A stretch of DNA of 54,963 bases from Micavibrio sp. (GCA_020718085.1 DYDB01000003.1:6606-61568); one strand, 5' to 3'; counted from the stretch's first letter, positions 9,058-20,700 are shown. The notes: generated by a model not told the origin, from the letters alone. Numbers and translations: made by a program.

Positions 9058-11898
9058 CTATAAAAATTTTGCTGTAGGACTTTTTTTATTTTTTTTCAAT
9101 TTTTCCGGTATACCGCTAAAGATCAATTCCCCGCCTTTTTGTCCACCATCCGGACCAAGCTCAATCACCCAATCCGCATGTCGGATCACATCTAAATTAT
9201 GCTCCACAACTAAAACAGTGTTTCCCTTGTCAACGAGCCCATCCAACATATGCAACAATTTCTTTGTATCATCAAAATGTAATCCGGTTGTAGGTTCATC
9301 CAAGATATATAATGTTCTTCCCGTTGATTTACGAGCAAGTTCCGTCGCCAATTTAATACGCTGCGCCTCACCACCGGAAAGATTTGTTGCACTTTGTCCA
9401 AGATGAATATATCCTAGTCCAACTTTCTTCATTGCTGAGAGTTTTTCTTTGATAAGCGCATGGTTTTTAAAAAATTCATATGCATAGTCCACACTCATAT
9501 CTAACACATCTGCAATTGTCACACCATTGTATTCCACATCCAAAATACGACTATGATAGCGACTTCCCCCACAAGCCTCACATGGCACATACATGTCCGG
9601 AAGCAAGTGCATTTCAACTTTGACAGAACCATCCCCGCGACACACTTCACAGCGACCCCCTCTCATATTGAAGCTAAAATGACTGGCATCAAAACCTTTT
9701 TCCTTTGCACTATCTGTGCCGGCAAAAAGATCGCGAATATGCGTGAATACACCTGTGTATGTTGCCGTGTTAGATCGCGGCGTACGCCCAATCGGGTTTT
9801 GATCGATCGTGATCACTTTGTTGATATTTTGCAATCCAGTAATTTTTTTGTATTTACCAGGCTCGACTGATGAGCGATGAAATTTTTGTGCAAGGATGCG
9901 TGAAAGGATCTTATGCACCAAGGTTGATTTTCCACTGCCAGAAACACCACATACAGTGATGAACATTCCTAAGGGAAACGATACGGTCACATCGCGCAAA
10001 TTATGTTCACTAGCCCCAAAAACAGTAACATCCTTACCATTGCCTTTGCGTTTTTTCTTTTTCTCCGCCACAGTCAATTTCCCGGAAATATATTTTGCCG
10101 TTGCAGTTTTTGCTTGCATCATTTTTTGCAGCGTCCCCGAGAAAACCAGCTTGCCACCTTCATCTCCGGCACCCGGTCCCATATCTACGATCCAATCCGC
10201 TTGCTTCATTACATCCGCATCATGTTCAACGACAATGAGCGTATTTTGTGATGCTTGAAGTCGCTTCATGGCATTTAAGAGTCGCATTGTATCTCGACTA
10301 TGTAAACCTGCAGTTGGTTCATCCAAGACATAAATTACACCCGTAAGATCGGACTTGATCTGCACGGCCAAACGAATGCGTTGCGCTTCACCACCGGAAA
10401 GTGTATTACTAGATCGCGATAGCGTGAGATATTCCACGCCAACATCACACAGCGCTTGTGCACGCGCATGCATTTCTGATACAAGCGCATCGATCATCAT
10501 TTTTTCCTCACGTGAAAAATAACCATGATCTTTGATATGCGTTATTTTATGCACAAATTCACTGAGTGGCAAAGACACAAAATGATCAATGGTATTCTCA
10601 CCGACCGTTACCGCGAGATATTCTTTTTTTAGTCGCTTGCCCTCACATGAAAAACAGACGCGCTCCACCATATAGCGCTCCAATTCTCTGCGCATATATT
10701 CCGATTTCGTATTACGATAACGTTCTTCCAGATCAGAAATAATACCCTTGAAATCATCTTGCGATTGTGATACGCCATAAAAAATAATTGCAAGATTGGC
10801 CTTGGATATTTTTTTAACAGGTTCCGACAAAGAAAAATTGTATTGCTTTGCAATTTTTTCCAAACTTTTTTTATGTTTACTATAGGCAGTATTTTTTCCT
10901 CCAGATTTACTCCAAATATGGATCGCTCCCTCTTCAATAGATAAATTATCATTGGGAATCAAAAGATTCGGATCGATCTCATTTTTAATTCCCAAACCGT
11001 CACATTCTGCACATGCACCATCAGGATTATTGAATGAAAAGCACCGTGGCGTGATCTCCGAAAGACGAAATCCTGATTCTTTGCAATAATAGTCACGAGA
11101 AAATTCTTCCTCTTTTTTGTCATCGTAAGAAACCACACACAAACCGCCGGACAATTTCATTGCTGTCTCAATTGAATCCATCAGACATTCGCGATCCAGA
11201 TAGCTCATTTTATGTTCAAATCGATCGATCACAATATCAATGTCCACAGAAACTGCATCGCTTACGACCATTTCCGCTTCCGCCACAGTCACAACCTTAT
11301 GATTAAAGCGCACACGCACATATCCCTCTTTCTTAATGCCTTGCAAGATCTCTGTATTATTTTTTTTACGTGTATCGACTGGTGAAAGAATTGTGACAAG
11401 TTGCCCTTCTGCAGTTTTCATGATCTGTAGTGCAATATCACGTACACTTTTCCTTTTGAGCGGCCTCCCTGTTGTTGGGCAATGTGGCACACCAACAGAT
11501 GCAAAAAGAATACGCAAATAATCATAAATTTCCGTCATCGTACCTACAGTCGAACGAATGCTTTTGCTTACACTTTTTTGATCAATTGCAATAGCTGGTG
11601 AAATGTTCTCTATGCGATCCACATCAGGCTTGTTCATTACACCCATTACACTACGAGCATGTGTTGACAAGCTCTCCATAAAGCGACGATTGCTTTCTGC
11701 ATAAATAACGTCAAACGCCAAAGAGCTTTTCCCAGAACCGGACAGTCCTGTGACTACGGTCATTTTATTACGCGGAATATCCACCGATACGTTTTTAAGA
11801 TTATTAACGCGTGCATTGTGGATAGAAATTTTTGTCGGATCAGAAGTTTTTTCTACATGAGATTTCTTTTTTTTGAAAGATGTGTGTGATCGATCCAT
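9058..11898 (-). CDS. uvrA: excinuclease ABC subunit A
   Basis: 946 aa; two ABC domains (GLSGSGKSSLAFD, GVSGSGKSTLVHK), NTLSGGEAQRIRLA, NLSGGEAQRIKLA, C-terminal zinc module GRCEVCRGDG...VPCEACGGSRY. Confidence 0.96.
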   Translation of the reverse strand: MDRSHTSFKKKKSHVEKTSDPTKISIHNARVNNLKNVSVDIPRNKMTVVTGLSGSGKSSLAFDVIYAESNRRFMESLSTHARSVMGVMNKPDVDRIENISPAIAIDQKSVSKSIRSTVGTMTEIYDYLRILFASVGVPHCPTTGRPLKRKSVRDIALQIMKTAEGQLVTILSPVDTRKKNNTEILQGIKKEGYVRVRFNHKVVTVAEAEMVVSDAVSVDIDIVIDRFEHKMSYLDRECLMDSIETAMKLSGGLCVVSYDDKKEEEFSRDYYCKESGFRLSEITPRCFSFNNPDGACAECDGLGIKNEIDPNLLIPNDNLSIEEGAIHIWSKSGGKNTAYSKHKKSLEKIAKQYNFSLSEPVKKISKANLAIIFYGVSQSQDDFKGIISDLEERYRNTKSEYMRRELERYMVERVCFSCEGKRLKKEYLAVTVGENTIDHFVSLPLSEFVHKITHIKDHGYFSREEKMMIDALVSEMHARAQALCDVGVEYLTLSRSSNTLSGGEAQRIRLAVQIKSDLTGVIYVLDEPTAGLHSRDTMRLLNAMKRLQASQNTLIVVEHDADVMKQADWIVDMGPGAGDEGGKLVFSGTLQKMMQAKTATAKYISGKLTVAEKKKKRKGNGKDVTVFGASEHNLRDVTVSFPLGMFITVCGVSGSGKSTLVHKILSRILAQKFHRSSVEPGKYKKITGLQNINKVITIDQNPIGRTPRSNTATYTGVFTHIRDLFAGTDSAKEKGFDASHFSFNMRGGRCEVCRGDGSVKVEMHLLPDMYVPCEACGGSRYHSRILDVEYNGVTIADVLDMSVDYAYEFFKNHALIKEKLSAMKKVGLGYIHLGQSATNLSGGEAQRIKLATELARKSTGRTLYILDEPTTGLHFDDTKKLLHMLDGLVDKGNTVLVVEHNLDVIRHADWVIELGPDGGQKGGELIFSGIPEKLKKNKKSPTAKFL

Positions 11899-11984
11899 AG
11901 ATATATATGAATTTAAAATATGGCGGCATTAGTTTCCCATTTTAGACCATTTTTAGCCAATGGTCAAGAATCCATCGCAAATAC

Positions 11985-12014
11985 AAAAACTCTCCTATCA
12001 TGAAGAGTTCTTTC
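11985..12014 (-). terminator. probable intrinsic terminator for 12042..12380 and the upstream cluster
   Basis: Minus strand AACTCT-tcatgatagg-AGAGTT followed by TTTTG. Confidence 0.5.
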
Positions 12015-12041
12015 AAAAATGATCACAAAATGAAAAATTGA

Positions 12042-12380
12042 TCAATTTTTGCTCGTGTTTTCTGCAATATGCTTTTCCAGATCCGCGATCGCTCCCGCAA
12101 CAATTGCATCATAATCCGATACATGCACACGCATAAATTCTTCAATTTTGCTCATATCCACAACTTCAGGATCTGCCATCATATCCTCAAGAGTTTTTCT
12201 TTGAGTTTCGTCGAGCACTTCATACACATTCACCAGAACGCGTTTTATCACAGATTCTGTCATTTTCTCGACTACGCTCTGCTGTTGTATATCGCCAAGA
12301 TTGTCAAAACCAAATTTTTGTGCAATAACGTGATAAATATCTTGTTGCATATTTTGTTCATTGTTTTGTGTATTGTCCAT
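12042..12380 (-). CDS. small conserved protein, paralogue of 17437..17760
   Basis: 112 aa; shares VxxKMTESVIKRVLxxxY and DYDAIVxxAIADLxKHIAE with the 107-aa protein. Confidence 0.8.
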   Translation of the reverse strand: MDNTQNNEQNMQQDIYHVIAQKFGFDNLGDIQQQSVVEKMTESVIKRVLVNVYEVLDETQRKTLEDMMADPEVVDMSKIEEFMRVHVSDYDAIVAGAIADLEKHIAENTSKN

Positions 12381-12425
12381 AGAATATGATAGATTTATGA
12401 TTTACATGAAAATTTAAGTGAGTGG

Positions 12426-14315
12426 TCAGACAAAAATTTTGTCCAACGGAATTTTTTTGTTTGCAGCATGTACAGCAATACGCGTAAAATACGTACCAAT
12501 TGTTGTATTATTTTTTGGCGTTGCCACTTCATGGCCCAAATATTTCTTTGCCAGATTCACTACACGATCCACTTGCTGTTGTGTAACTTCATTATTATTT
12601 TCAAGTAGGCCCATAGGCATACTTCCTACATTTTTTGCCGGCAATCCATACAATTTCTGGATCTCCGTTGCAATAGAATTATTAAACTGCGGATCTTTGA
12701 TCATCTCTGCGATCACCGCTTTTTCTTGAGCTAAGCTCATTACTCCCGTTGGCATTTTTTCCACAACGGTGGCAGATGGCATAACTGGAGCTTTTTCCAT
12801 TCTTGGCGCCGCATGTTCCGTCATCGAAACATTTCCACTTGGTGTAATCTGTTCAGTCGCAGGTGCTACTGTCGATTGCACTGCTTCAACACCTTTAGCA
12901 ACACCGCCTACAGTCTCAATATTACCACTTTCTGAAGGAAAGACCTTCTTCATCGCATTAAGTCGACTGGCAATATCTTCCTTTGCTTTTGGCACTTCTG
13001 TTGTCTGTGGAGATGTAACTTCGATCGCTTCATGTGGCACACCAACATTTTCTACCTCCGGTTGCACATTGACTGATGCCATCTCTTGCGCAGCACCAAA
13101 AGATCCTTTCATTTTATTGAGACTTGTGAGAAGGTCATTTTTCGAAGACTGCTCTACCACATTCTGGACCTTTTCCGTAGATTCCACCATTATCGTTTCT
13201 TGTGGCACTGCTTGTCCATTTATTTCAACCGGTGATTCATTCTGAAATGTTGCTGTGATATTTTCCGTATTAATACCCATTCCTTGCGCAGCATTGTGTG
13301 CCAATTCTTGTTGTGCACGCATTTCCTCCATAGCCTTTTGAATGAGCACTGTATTACCACCTTTTGGTGTATGCTCCACTGCTTCAAGAGTAACTTGTTC
13401 TGCTGCAGGGATCTCTGCAGCAGAAACTTCTCCTACACTAAAAACCTTACCCACCTCTCCCAATGCCATAATGCCGGCAGCAGCACCAATTCCAACCATG
13501 ACACGCTGTTTACGATCAGCCAATTTTCCTTGGAACATCTCATCAATTTTCTGAAACGATGTATCATCAAAACCTTTAAGATGCGCCATCTGGTCCTCTA
13601 TGCTCAAACTTTTAAAATTATCCATCGTTTCAGTTACATGCGCTTGTTCTTTTTTCTGTGCACGTGCTTCCATCCACCCTGTTGCACCAACACCGGCAAC
13701 AGTCGCTCCCAATACACGCTTACCCATCGCTGCGGCACCCAAAACACCCGCCGCAGCACCGACACCTGTTGCCAAGCCTCCGGCAAAAAGAGCTGCAGAA
13801 ACTGCAATTTTGTATTTTGTAGGAACCTTCTTATACCATTCTGCTGTTTTCTGTATCACCTCACCACATTTTCCACCAAAAGTTTCCGCCTTTGCCTTGC
13901 TATGACTGTCAACGAGATTGCAACTTTCCTGAAGCTCAAAAGTCTTCAGCTCTGCCAAAGATTCTTTTTTTTGCTCTTCCGGCAATTGATCAACGCGTGC
14001 AAGATGTGCTTCGCGATACTGCGCAAGAGATGTGTTATATGCTTTTCTCATAACATCAGAATCCACATCTTGCCCCGTATCCACATCCCCCAAAAATTGT
14101 TTAAGTTTATTTATGGTACTTTCCCGCCTTTGAAGCACACGTGCATAGTCGTCACGCGCAGTATCCAAAGCCTTTTTTAAAGACTCCATGTCCACCTCTC
14201 TTGCCTCACTTTGCGATTCAGCAGGCTCCATGTCACCTTCCATTTTTTCGGATGAATGCTGTTCTGTTGCAGAAGTTTGTGATGCAGATATATTTTTTTC
14301 AGGATCAAATGACAT
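12426..14315 (-). CDS. large coiled-coil/TM modular protein (surface-apparatus candidate)
   Basis: 629 aa; N-terminal coiled coil, hydrophobic segments AVSAALFAGGLATGVGAAAGVLGAAA and VMVGIGAAAGIMALGEVGKVFSV, one PVEINGQAVPQE module, C-terminal TTIGTYFTRI module. Confidence 0.8.
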   Translation of the reverse strand: MSFDPEKNISASQTSATEQHSSEKMEGDMEPAESQSEAREVDMESLKKALDTARDDYARVLQRRESTINKLKQFLGDVDTGQDVDSDVMRKAYNTSLAQYREAHLARVDQLPEEQKKESLAELKTFELQESCNLVDSHSKAKAETFGGKCGEVIQKTAEWYKKVPTKYKIAVSAALFAGGLATGVGAAAGVLGAAAMGKRVLGATVAGVGATGWMEARAQKKEQAHVTETMDNFKSLSIEDQMAHLKGFDDTSFQKIDEMFQGKLADRKQRVMVGIGAAAGIMALGEVGKVFSVGEVSAAEIPAAEQVTLEAVEHTPKGGNTVLIQKAMEEMRAQQELAHNAAQGMGINTENITATFQNESPVEINGQAVPQETIMVESTEKVQNVVEQSSKNDLLTSLNKMKGSFGAAQEMASVNVQPEVENVGVPHEAIEVTSPQTTEVPKAKEDIASRLNAMKKVFPSESGNIETVGGVAKGVEAVQSTVAPATEQITPSGNVSMTEHAAPRMEKAPVMPSATVVEKMPTGVMSLAQEKAVIAEMIKDPQFNNSIATEIQKLYGLPAKNVGSMPMGLLENNNEVTQQQVDRVVNLAKKYLGHEVATPKNNTTIGTYFTRIAVHAANKKIPLDKIFV

Positions 14316-14459
14316 AATATTATACTTAAATGGATCACTACTATTTTACATCATACCAATATGAAATGGAATGACCAAAATAGCTTCTATACATCTCAAC
14401 GGAATATTGAACTATGCACTGAACGAGGATTCATTTTCACGATACAATGCAGCCGCCAC

Positions 14460-16958
14460 TTATGTCTTCCAAAAATGTTCTGACGCAGCTGTACCTTGCG
14501 ACTGTGCATGCGCTTGTAAAGCTTGTACTGTGCGACCAACTACCTCACGTTCCACGATCTCACGGTCACGTCCATATTTCAATCGTGAGAGTTCCTTTAT
14601 CGGTTCCACGATATCCAGATTTCCTTCTGTCGGAAGTGGTGCCTTCATATTAAACGGTGACGTAGAAACATTATTAAGCAAAAGTTTTGCAAAATAATGG
14701 TAGTTGTCCACATTGGTCAAATCCTGTGCCGTAAAGATCGGTGCAAACTGTTTTTCAAGAAATTCCGCATCTTCCGGACCGACGCGATATGCGGCAAGTG
14801 AACCAACGTTACCAAACACTGCTTTGGAAATTCCTTCCGATAATTGACCAATGAATTGATGTGCAATGATAAGCGCCAATCGATATTTACGCGCTTCTGA
14901 CAAAATTTGTGCAATTGAGTCTGTCGTTACATTTTGAAATTCATCGATATACAAATAGAAATCTTTACGATCTTGCTCAGCCATGTCGACACGACCCAGT
15001 CCTGCCATCAACAATTTACCCACAACGATCATGCCCAAAAGATGACTGTTCGTTTCTCCGATCTTACCCTTCGATAAATTCACAAGTAAAATTTTCTGAT
15101 TATCCATGACATTGCGAAAATCCAGTGTACTTTTTTGTTGAGAAATGATTGGACGCATCATATCATTGGAGAGAAATGGCGTAAGTTTTGATGTGATATA
15201 CGGCACCATGTTTGCAAGCGCAGCTTCACCACCGGCTTTTTCAGCCTCGTTCGTCCAAAAATCCCTCACAACTGAATTTTTACATTTTGACAATTTCATG
15301 CGACGAAAATCTTCATCTGCCAAAACTTTTGGAATTTCCATAAGCGTTGAACCTGACTCCGGATCATCCATGATCAAAAGCATTGCATTGCGCATGTATT
15401 GCTCGAACATCGGACCGCCAGTTGCCTTGAGGTCATAAAGCTTATCAAAAATGTTGATGATCTCATTAACAACAAATGTCTTCTCTTCGGGCTTATTATA
15501 TTCCAACATATTGAGACCAAATGGACGTTCTGTATCCGATGGATCAAAATACACTACATCTTCTGCTCGTTCCTTCGGCACAGCAGTCAATATCTTTGCG
15601 ATCGCATCTCCATGCGGATCAATAAAACACATACCATGTCCGTTACGAACGTCCTGTTTTGCCATTTCCTCCAAGAGTGTGGACTTACCCACGCCAGTTT
15701 GTCCAATGACATACAGATGTCGTCTTCGATCATTTTGTGAAAGATATACGTCAGTATTTACACCACGATAATCATTCCATCCTAAATAGACGCCTTCTTT
15801 TGGAATATCAGTTGGTGGTGGTGCACTTCCGGCTTTGAGCCATTTAATCTTTGGCGTTTCCGTTGTAGAGATCGGAAAGTGAAATATGCTGGCAATTTCC
15901 TCCACACCAAGCAATACACCGGCGGAATCATCAAATGCACGAAAAATATAATTAAAAGCTTGACGCTTTGCTTTTGAACCAAAACGCTTGATCACAAAAT
16001 GATTAATGCCATGATTTTCGAACTGTGAGAACGCATTTTCCATATGTGATAAAATTTCCTCTGCACGACTCTGTGTGCTCGCTGACGCAATAAGTCGAAT
16101 ATTCACCATGAAAGCGGACTTCGATGTTTTCATTTCAATTGATTTGACCAATTCTTGTTCTTCCGGTGTAAGCTGAATATTTTTTTCCATCGAATGTTGA
16201 TCAGCTTTCTTTGTGACAAACGCTTTATTTGCTTCCTTGAAGAGCTGTCCTGCAATTGTTCTGTCCACATCCTTTAATTGTTTACCTTGTTGCATTTCAT
16301 GAGCGAATTTGCGACCTTTCGCACGCCATCCCATGCCCGCATCATGCAAAATGATCTGAATACTTGCACCTTCATCATGAGAGTTTAATTTGCTGAATGC
16401 TGTTGTAATTTCACTAAGCGGATCTTTTTCCATACGTTCATATGTACGCACTGGCAATGCAAAGCTCTTCTTAAGCGTAACGACGCCCATTGCTGTTTTT
16501 GATCCCGGAGTAAAAATTGTATAATCATCAATTTTCTCGATTGATGAATCTGAAAAGTAACTATGCACTTGTTTTTCAAGAGATGACCGATATTTTTTTG
16601 GCACAGAAATATAAAAGAATATTTCTTCCTTGCCGGCTGGATTTGCAATTTCCAGCGTAATCGTCGGTTTTCCATAAAAAAATGATTTCCACGACAATTT
16701 TTTATCCTTCAATTGTGCAAGAGACGTCAATAACTGCTCCATCACACCAATTTCCTCTTTCCACTTTTCAGGATTTTGCATCCCGACATCATTACGGTTT
16801 TTATTTTGTGCAACACGAATCACCTCCAAATCCTCATTCATCGAACGATTGATGATTACGCGATATCCAAAAATACTTTTGAAAATCAAAGAAACTCCTG
16901 TGCCCACACTGATAAGTGCCAAGACAATGATCAGAACAATGAAAATCAAGTCAACCAT
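14460..16958 (-). CDS. type IV secretion/conjugation coupling-type ATPase (TraG/VirD4-like)
   Basis: 832 aa; N-terminal TM, Walker A VIGQTGVGKSTLLEEMA, CFIDPHGDAIAKIL, VVYFDPSDTERPFGLNML, Walker B DFYLYIDEFQNVTTDSI, LIIAHQFIGQL. Confidence 0.92.
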   Translation of the reverse strand: MVDLIFIVLIIVLALISVGTGVSLIFKSIFGYRVIINRSMNEDLEVIRVAQNKNRNDVGMQNPEKWKEEIGVMEQLLTSLAQLKDKKLSWKSFFYGKPTITLEIANPAGKEEIFFYISVPKKYRSSLEKQVHSYFSDSSIEKIDDYTIFTPGSKTAMGVVTLKKSFALPVRTYERMEKDPLSEITTAFSKLNSHDEGASIQIILHDAGMGWRAKGRKFAHEMQQGKQLKDVDRTIAGQLFKEANKAFVTKKADQHSMEKNIQLTPEEQELVKSIEMKTSKSAFMVNIRLIASASTQSRAEEILSHMENAFSQFENHGINHFVIKRFGSKAKRQAFNYIFRAFDDSAGVLLGVEEIASIFHFPISTTETPKIKWLKAGSAPPPTDIPKEGVYLGWNDYRGVNTDVYLSQNDRRRHLYVIGQTGVGKSTLLEEMAKQDVRNGHGMCFIDPHGDAIAKILTAVPKERAEDVVYFDPSDTERPFGLNMLEYNKPEEKTFVVNEIINIFDKLYDLKATGGPMFEQYMRNAMLLIMDDPESGSTLMEIPKVLADEDFRRMKLSKCKNSVVRDFWTNEAEKAGGEAALANMVPYITSKLTPFLSNDMMRPIISQQKSTLDFRNVMDNQKILLVNLSKGKIGETNSHLLGMIVVGKLLMAGLGRVDMAEQDRKDFYLYIDEFQNVTTDSIAQILSEARKYRLALIIAHQFIGQLSEGISKAVFGNVGSLAAYRVGPEDAEFLEKQFAPIFTAQDLTNVDNYHYFAKLLLNNVSTSPFNMKAPLPTEGNLDIVEPIKELSRLKYGRDREIVEREVVGRTVQALQAHAQSQGTAASEHFWKT

Positions 16959-16989
16959 AAAAATTTTTGTATTAAAAAATTGCGAAATG

Positions 16990-17421
16990 TTATTCTTCGA
17001 TCAATCCTTTGGCAAGAAGTGCCTGATAAAATTCCTCGGCACGCATACGGTCATGTAATTGATCCAATACGTAAAAATCTTCTGTGTGTTGCGCTACCTT
17101 TACTGCATGTATCACACCTTTTGTAGTTGCAATATCCATCAAATGTGATATTTGTGATTCCAGATCGGTCATCTGATGCAACATGCTAGCATCTTGTGCT
17201 ACAGCTGCAGCGTTCGTTTGCTGCGTTGTTGCCACCTGAGAGAGTATCTTTGCATATACAGTGTCATCTTGTGCACGTGGCACCTCAGAAGCAACTTCGC
17301 GGACAGTCTCCTTCTCAGAGAGATTAGGATCCTGCGACATCCCAGCATTGAAACGATCCTCTAAATTTACGTTTTCTGGACTAATATTCTCGTTGTTCAT
17401 TTTACCTTGTGGTTCCAACAT
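16990..17421 (-). CDS. small cytoplasmic helical protein of unknown function in ATPase cluster
   Basis: 143 aa; tightly packed between ATPase and 107-aa paralogue, same strand. Confidence 0.7.
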   Translation of the reverse strand: MLEPQGKMNNENISPENVNLEDRFNAGMSQDPNLSEKETVREVASEVPRAQDDTVYAKILSQVATTQQTNAAAVAQDASMLHQMTDLESQISHLMDIATTKGVIHAVKVAQHTEDFYVLDQLHDRMRAEEFYQALLAKGLIEE

Positions 17422-17436
17422 ATTTTTTAGAAAAAA

Positions 17437-17760
17437 CTACATGGCAGATGTTTCTGCAATGTGCTTTTTGAGATCAGCGATCGCCTCATTGATGATCGCA
17501 TCATAATCAGTTAATTTTTCACGCAAAAATTCTTCGATCGCATTTGGATCAACACTTTCGATATTTTCCATCAATTCTTCAAAACGCTTTCGATCAGAAC
17601 TACTTAACTTTGTATAAGCATCCAAGAGAACACGCTTGATCACCGATTCCGTCATGCGTTCGATCAATCGTTCTTGTCGATCAGAATCAAGGTCTGTAAA
17701 ACCGAATTCCTGCGCGATCACTTCCTGAATTGTTTGCGGTTGTTGTACATCTTGTGTCAT
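17437..17760 (-). CDS. small conserved protein, paralogue of 12042..12380
   Basis: 107 aa; VIAQEFGF, RMTESVIKRVLLDAY, LTDYDAIINEAIADLKKHIAE. Confidence 0.8.
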   Translation of the reverse strand: MTQDVQQPQTIQEVIAQEFGFTDLDSDRQERLIERMTESVIKRVLLDAYTKLSSSDRKRFEELMENIESVDPNAIEEFLREKLTDYDAIINEAIADLKKHIAETSAM

Positions 17761-17789
17761 AATTTTGCTTTAATTATTTGTATTATACC

Positions 17790-20700
17790 CTAATTTTGTT
17801 CTGGAGGGAAAATGCGATCAACTGTGCCCGTGACTTTTGCGCGTGCCATAATACTTGCAAAATATGAGCGCACTGTTGCACCAGGCCTTGGTTCACCGAT
17901 CTCCGGTCCAAATACATCTTTTGCGCGTGAGATCACATCCTCCAGATTAAATTGAGCCTTGCTAAGATAGCCTGCGGAGGCAGCGACGCTATCCGCACGT
18001 AAAAATGATATCTTCGCGCCTGCAATATTTTCTATACGATTTGTATCAAATGTGCTTCGCATTTCTCTAGCCACCGCACGCACAAAATCATCCTCATGAA
18101 AACGCGGCTGTTCTCGTAAAGCTCGCATGATCTGATCGTCAGGGAAATTCTTATACGTATCCACAGAATGCTCCGCGACATCTCGCGCATGAGCCGCATT
18201 TTCACCTTGTGACATCAGATCATTCAGATGTCTTGCAGTCTTTACGCGCTGCAGCTGATCGGGTGTATACAATTCCTCAGGCACAGGTTTTCCGTTGATC
18301 TCAACAGGCACTCCACCTTGAAGTTTTGCTTTGACATTGAAAATATCCTTTTCTCCCATCTTTTCAGCAAAAGATTGGCTTAACTGTGCATTTTTATGTA
18401 ATGCATCCGTACTGTTTTGCATGAATTCTTTTGCAAGAGGTGAGCGACGTATGATCTTTTCATGTCCCTGTTCCAAAGATGGTTGCACATCATGACCGGG
18501 ACGAATTTCTCGCGCGGAATCATAGAAACTTTTTCCATTACTTTCGAGGTGCTCACGCAACTTCATGTTAAGTTTCATCATTGCCTGTCTTTTCTCCATC
18601 GCATCTCCGAAAATACTTGTATCGTTTTTATATTCACTTGCCAATTTCTGTGCGTATTCTTTATCAACACCCCTCTGTGTCAACTCCTTGGCAATATCAC
18701 CAGCCGGTGTATCGGGCGTAAATGAAAAACCAGTTGACATTACTCGCGTACCTTCCTTATGTGAAAAAAACTCATCCGCATTTTTTGAACGACGCACCAC
18801 GCGCTCATCACCATTCTGCGTTGTATGTTCTTGCTTCTGTCGTATTTCAGTGGGTTGTTCCGCTTGTTCCTGAACATTTTCAACAGGCGCTGTTGGTGTT
18901 TCAATTTTCACTGCATTCTCGACAACGGGATCTTGCAAAGAACTGATCTCATGTGTACGTAAAACTTCCATCACGGTCTTATTCGATAGATCGATGTTTT
19001 TTTCGCCAATAATCTTGATAAAGGCCTTATCAAAATTCGATTGTGCCTTATCAGGATTTACATGTTTGATCTCCTCAAAATATTTATCTGCCGGTGCCTT
19101 GTCAAAAAATGTATATTGATCTTCATTCATGCCAAACATGCGTTGCATATCGCCTTTTGTATATATCTCCTTCACAACACTTTCAGCTTGATCACCAACA
19201 TTTTCCGGAGATATTGCATGCGGAAGTTCAACTTTTGTCGCATCCGGTACAATATGTGGCCCACCCTCAAAATCAATATTCGTTTTGACATCTGCCAAAT
19301 TATGCAAATCAAGAATAATTTTTGTATCGGGCCTGATATGATCAATATCTATACCAGGATGTGCTTTTGCATATTCGTTTGCCAAAACTGTCGCACGCGT
19401 TTGCGCCCATTCGTGCACACTGTGATATTTCTCCGGATCCCATCCCATTTTACCCTCTGAAAGAATTTTGTGATTTTCTTGATTTTCGAGAAACTCTTGA
19501 ATTGTTCTACTGATATTTGATCCTTCTTTTACTGCTAAAATACCAATACCTTTTTCTGGATCAATAGAAATATCTCCTGTAAGTTCTTTCCACCGTGACA
19601 CATTCATTTCCTGTGCACTAGCAGAAACATCTTGAGAGTCAGCAACATTCATACCATCATACATTCTAGTATCAACCCATGCAGACTGCATCTTACCACG
19701 CGTCAATTCTTCAAAATTATATCTTTTCAACCCCATCTCACGATCAACCGCTGTCACTGGAATATGATTAATTGATTGAGGAACACCCTCATTATCATAA
19801 ATAATATCGTGCACATCCCTAATGTTCATTTGTTCTGCAAAAATCTTCCCTAATAAATGAGACTTCGCAAGAGGATCAAGCCCCTCAACACCCTCTTTTT
19901 TCAGCCCCTGTTCTTCACCTTGTCCTGAGATATCCGTTGACGCCGCGCGTATTGTTTCTTGTGAGAGACTAGGATCTGATTCCAAACCGGCTCCCGGTAC
20001 ATGAACCTGTCCAACGTGTCCCAAGTAGCTCGGCTTGTAACCATATTTTTCCCAAATTTCTTGTGGCACAGGTTTACCATTTAAGATCACAGAGCCTTCA
20101 TGTATATCCAATGTTGGATTTTGATCGGTGATATGCATTTCCTGTGCAACACGTTGCGCCGTTATTACATCGCGTTCTAAATGCACGCGATCAGCGATCA
20201 TGTTGGACCGTGCGATCATTCCCTTTTCCCAATTATTGATCACTTCCTGTCTTGGTGTATCCGGATGTTCCTCTACAAACTTTTTGAAAGCCTCCGTATT
20301 GTATTCTTTCTGAAAATCTGCATACGCTTGCGTATCATGAAATCCTTGCGATTGAAATTCCGTAATGTGATCATTGTAAGAAGTATATTTATCGAGCCAT
20401 GCTTCCGTAACTGATCCATCGCGCAAAGCTGCTTCCACTTCCGCACCATCTATGTTCTTTGGTTCCACATCCAAAAGTGGTTTACCTGCACGATTAAGAA
20501 ACGCGTGATCCACACTCGTATCACTTTTTACAATATCTTCTGCACCATGCGCATCACCACCCATAAGCATAAATACACTTCCTCCGGCAATCGCGCCGGT
20601 GATCAATCCCGCAAGCTTTGCGTTACCGGAAATTGCCTCCAAACGCTTTGCATCATTCACGATCGTGCCATGGTCAAAATCCATGAGGCGTAAAAATTTT

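Noticed and set aside
13284-14180. 298-aa plus-strand ORF (also 12769..13245, 13600..13905)
   Set aside because: Antisense to the 629-aa protein, Cys/His/Ser-rich low-quality translation, no RBS; shadow ORF.
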